This document shows, in pieces, positions 5,755-6,157 of a stretch of DNA of 6,157 nucleotides. Position numbers and translations under genes: made by a program. The stretch comes from Clostridiaceae bacterium. Lineage in GTDB: Bacteria; Bacillota; Clostridia; UMGS1883; JAAYMJ01. Where the stretch lies: positions 1 to 6,157 of the forward strand of contig JAAYMJ010000081.1 of assembly GCA_012521455.1 (NCBI GenBank). The letters run 5' to 3'. The notes under the pieces were generated by a model, which saw only the letters and a list, made by a program, of their open reading frames with translations, ran no database searches and had not been told where the DNA came from. Within the stretch, counting starts at the first letter, position 1. Each line of letters starts with the position of its first letter.

Positions 5755-5766
5755 TAGTTTAAACTA
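5755..5766. repeat. 12-bp perfect palindrome upstream of the right-edge gene
   Basis: TAGTTTAAACTA is a perfect palindrome about 40 bases before the ATG at 5808, in the region where a promoter for that gene would lie. TTGATG (5749-5754) overlaps its edge and could be a -35 box, but no convincing -10 box was found. It could be a regulator site; short AT-rich palindromes also arise by chance. Confidence 0.3.
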
Positions 5767-5807
5767 TGTCTTAATTATAAAAAATACAATAAATTCGGGG
5801 TGTTAGT

Positions 5808-6157
5808 ATGGCATACATCCCTGACTGGCATCTAAAATACGGCGTTTTGCCTTTGTGCCGCGAATTAGGCGGTGAAGTATTTAGCTATTCATCAGGGTTG
5901 GCGTGGGAAATTGATGACCTGCTCCCTCCCGGCAAAAGCGTTATACCTTACGGTTTTTATAGTTATGAAGAATTTTACGAACATATTGACAATTATATTT
6001 TAAAATACGGAAAAGACGGGCAAAAACCCAATAAACTCGGCATACTGCTTGGGAAATACAAAAAAGATATTAAGCTAAGAAACATAAAAGAAAACTGGTC
6101 AATTGTAAAATATGTAGGAAAAGATGATGAATACCAGGACCTTACATATGGGAAATG
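5808..6157 (+). CDS. N-terminal part of an unrecognised protein (3' partial)
   Basis: An ATG at 5808, preceded by GGGGTG (5797-5802), opens a frame without stops to the right edge: 116 codons, unfinished. The protein starts MAYIPDWHLKYGVLPLCREL and includes SSGLAWEIDDLLPPGKSVIP and a KLGILLGKYKKDIKLRNIKE stretch. There is no signal peptide and no clear membrane segment in the visible part, so it is probably cytosolic. I do not recognise the family. It does not look like the beta-lysine acetyltransferase AblB that often follows lysine 2,3-aminomutase genes. The 128-base gap after the aminomutase gene shows no clear terminator, so cotranscription under the riboswitch is possible but not shown. 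Confidence 0.7.
   Translation, partial: MAYIPDWHLKYGVLPLCRELGGEVFSYSSGLAWEIDDLLPPGKSVIPYGFYSYEEFYEHIDNYILKYGKDGQKPNKLGILLGKYKKDIKLRNIKENWSIVKYVGKDDEYQDLTYGK

Noticed and set aside
1..6157. CRISPR arrays, tRNA or rRNA genes, transposases
   Set aside because: No regularly spaced repeats, cloverleaf-like sequence, rRNA blocks or transposase motifs were found on either strand.

Overview
The window looks like chromosomal DNA of a low-GC Gram-positive bacterium, probably an anaerobic member of Bacillota/Clostridia. This is inferred from the AT-rich sequence, strong GGAGG-type ribosome binding sites, sigma-A-like promoters, a ydaO/yuaA-class leader and the protein families present. The exact taxon cannot be read from the sequence.

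Layout. Positions 2-397 hold the C-terminal part of an unrecognised protein whose gene starts before the window, followed by a probable intrinsic terminator (456-482) and a short coding-like remnant (488-625). Next are four plus-strand genes that read as accessory genes, each with its own ribosome binding site: a class I SAM-dependent methyltransferase (745-1449), a DUF4865 protein (1585-2121), a small nucleotidyltransferase of the lincosamide/aminoglycoside adenylyltransferase type (2177-2671) and a cysteine-rich DUF3795 protein (2750-3193). A membrane-protein gene (3842-3279, minus strand) converges on them and has a well-formed promoter. A divergent, gene-free stretch of about 600 bases (3843-4449) follows. 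The window ends with a radical-SAM aminomutase gene (TTG start at 4450, to 5679) and the beginning of an unrecognised gene (5808 to the right edge).

The most interesting part is 4068-5679. A promoter (4068-4096) drives a leader of about 350 nt carrying a cyclic di-AMP riboswitch (about 4127-4255) and an intrinsic terminator (4251-4315). The gene it controls is a KamA-family enzyme. At the two positions where lysine 2,3-aminomutase has its substrate-binding aspartates it carries Lys and Asn, the signature of glutamate 2,3-aminomutase (Eam). It also lacks the zinc-site cysteines of lysine 2,3-aminomutase. The enzyme should therefore make beta-glutamate, a known compatible solute. The proposed circuit is osmotic: c-di-AMP, the regulator of potassium and osmolyte balance, switches synthesis of a beta-amino-acid osmolyte off through the riboswitch and terminator. 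A CCTCCC segment (4375-4380) complementary to the gene's Shine-Dalgarno sequence may add a translational layer.
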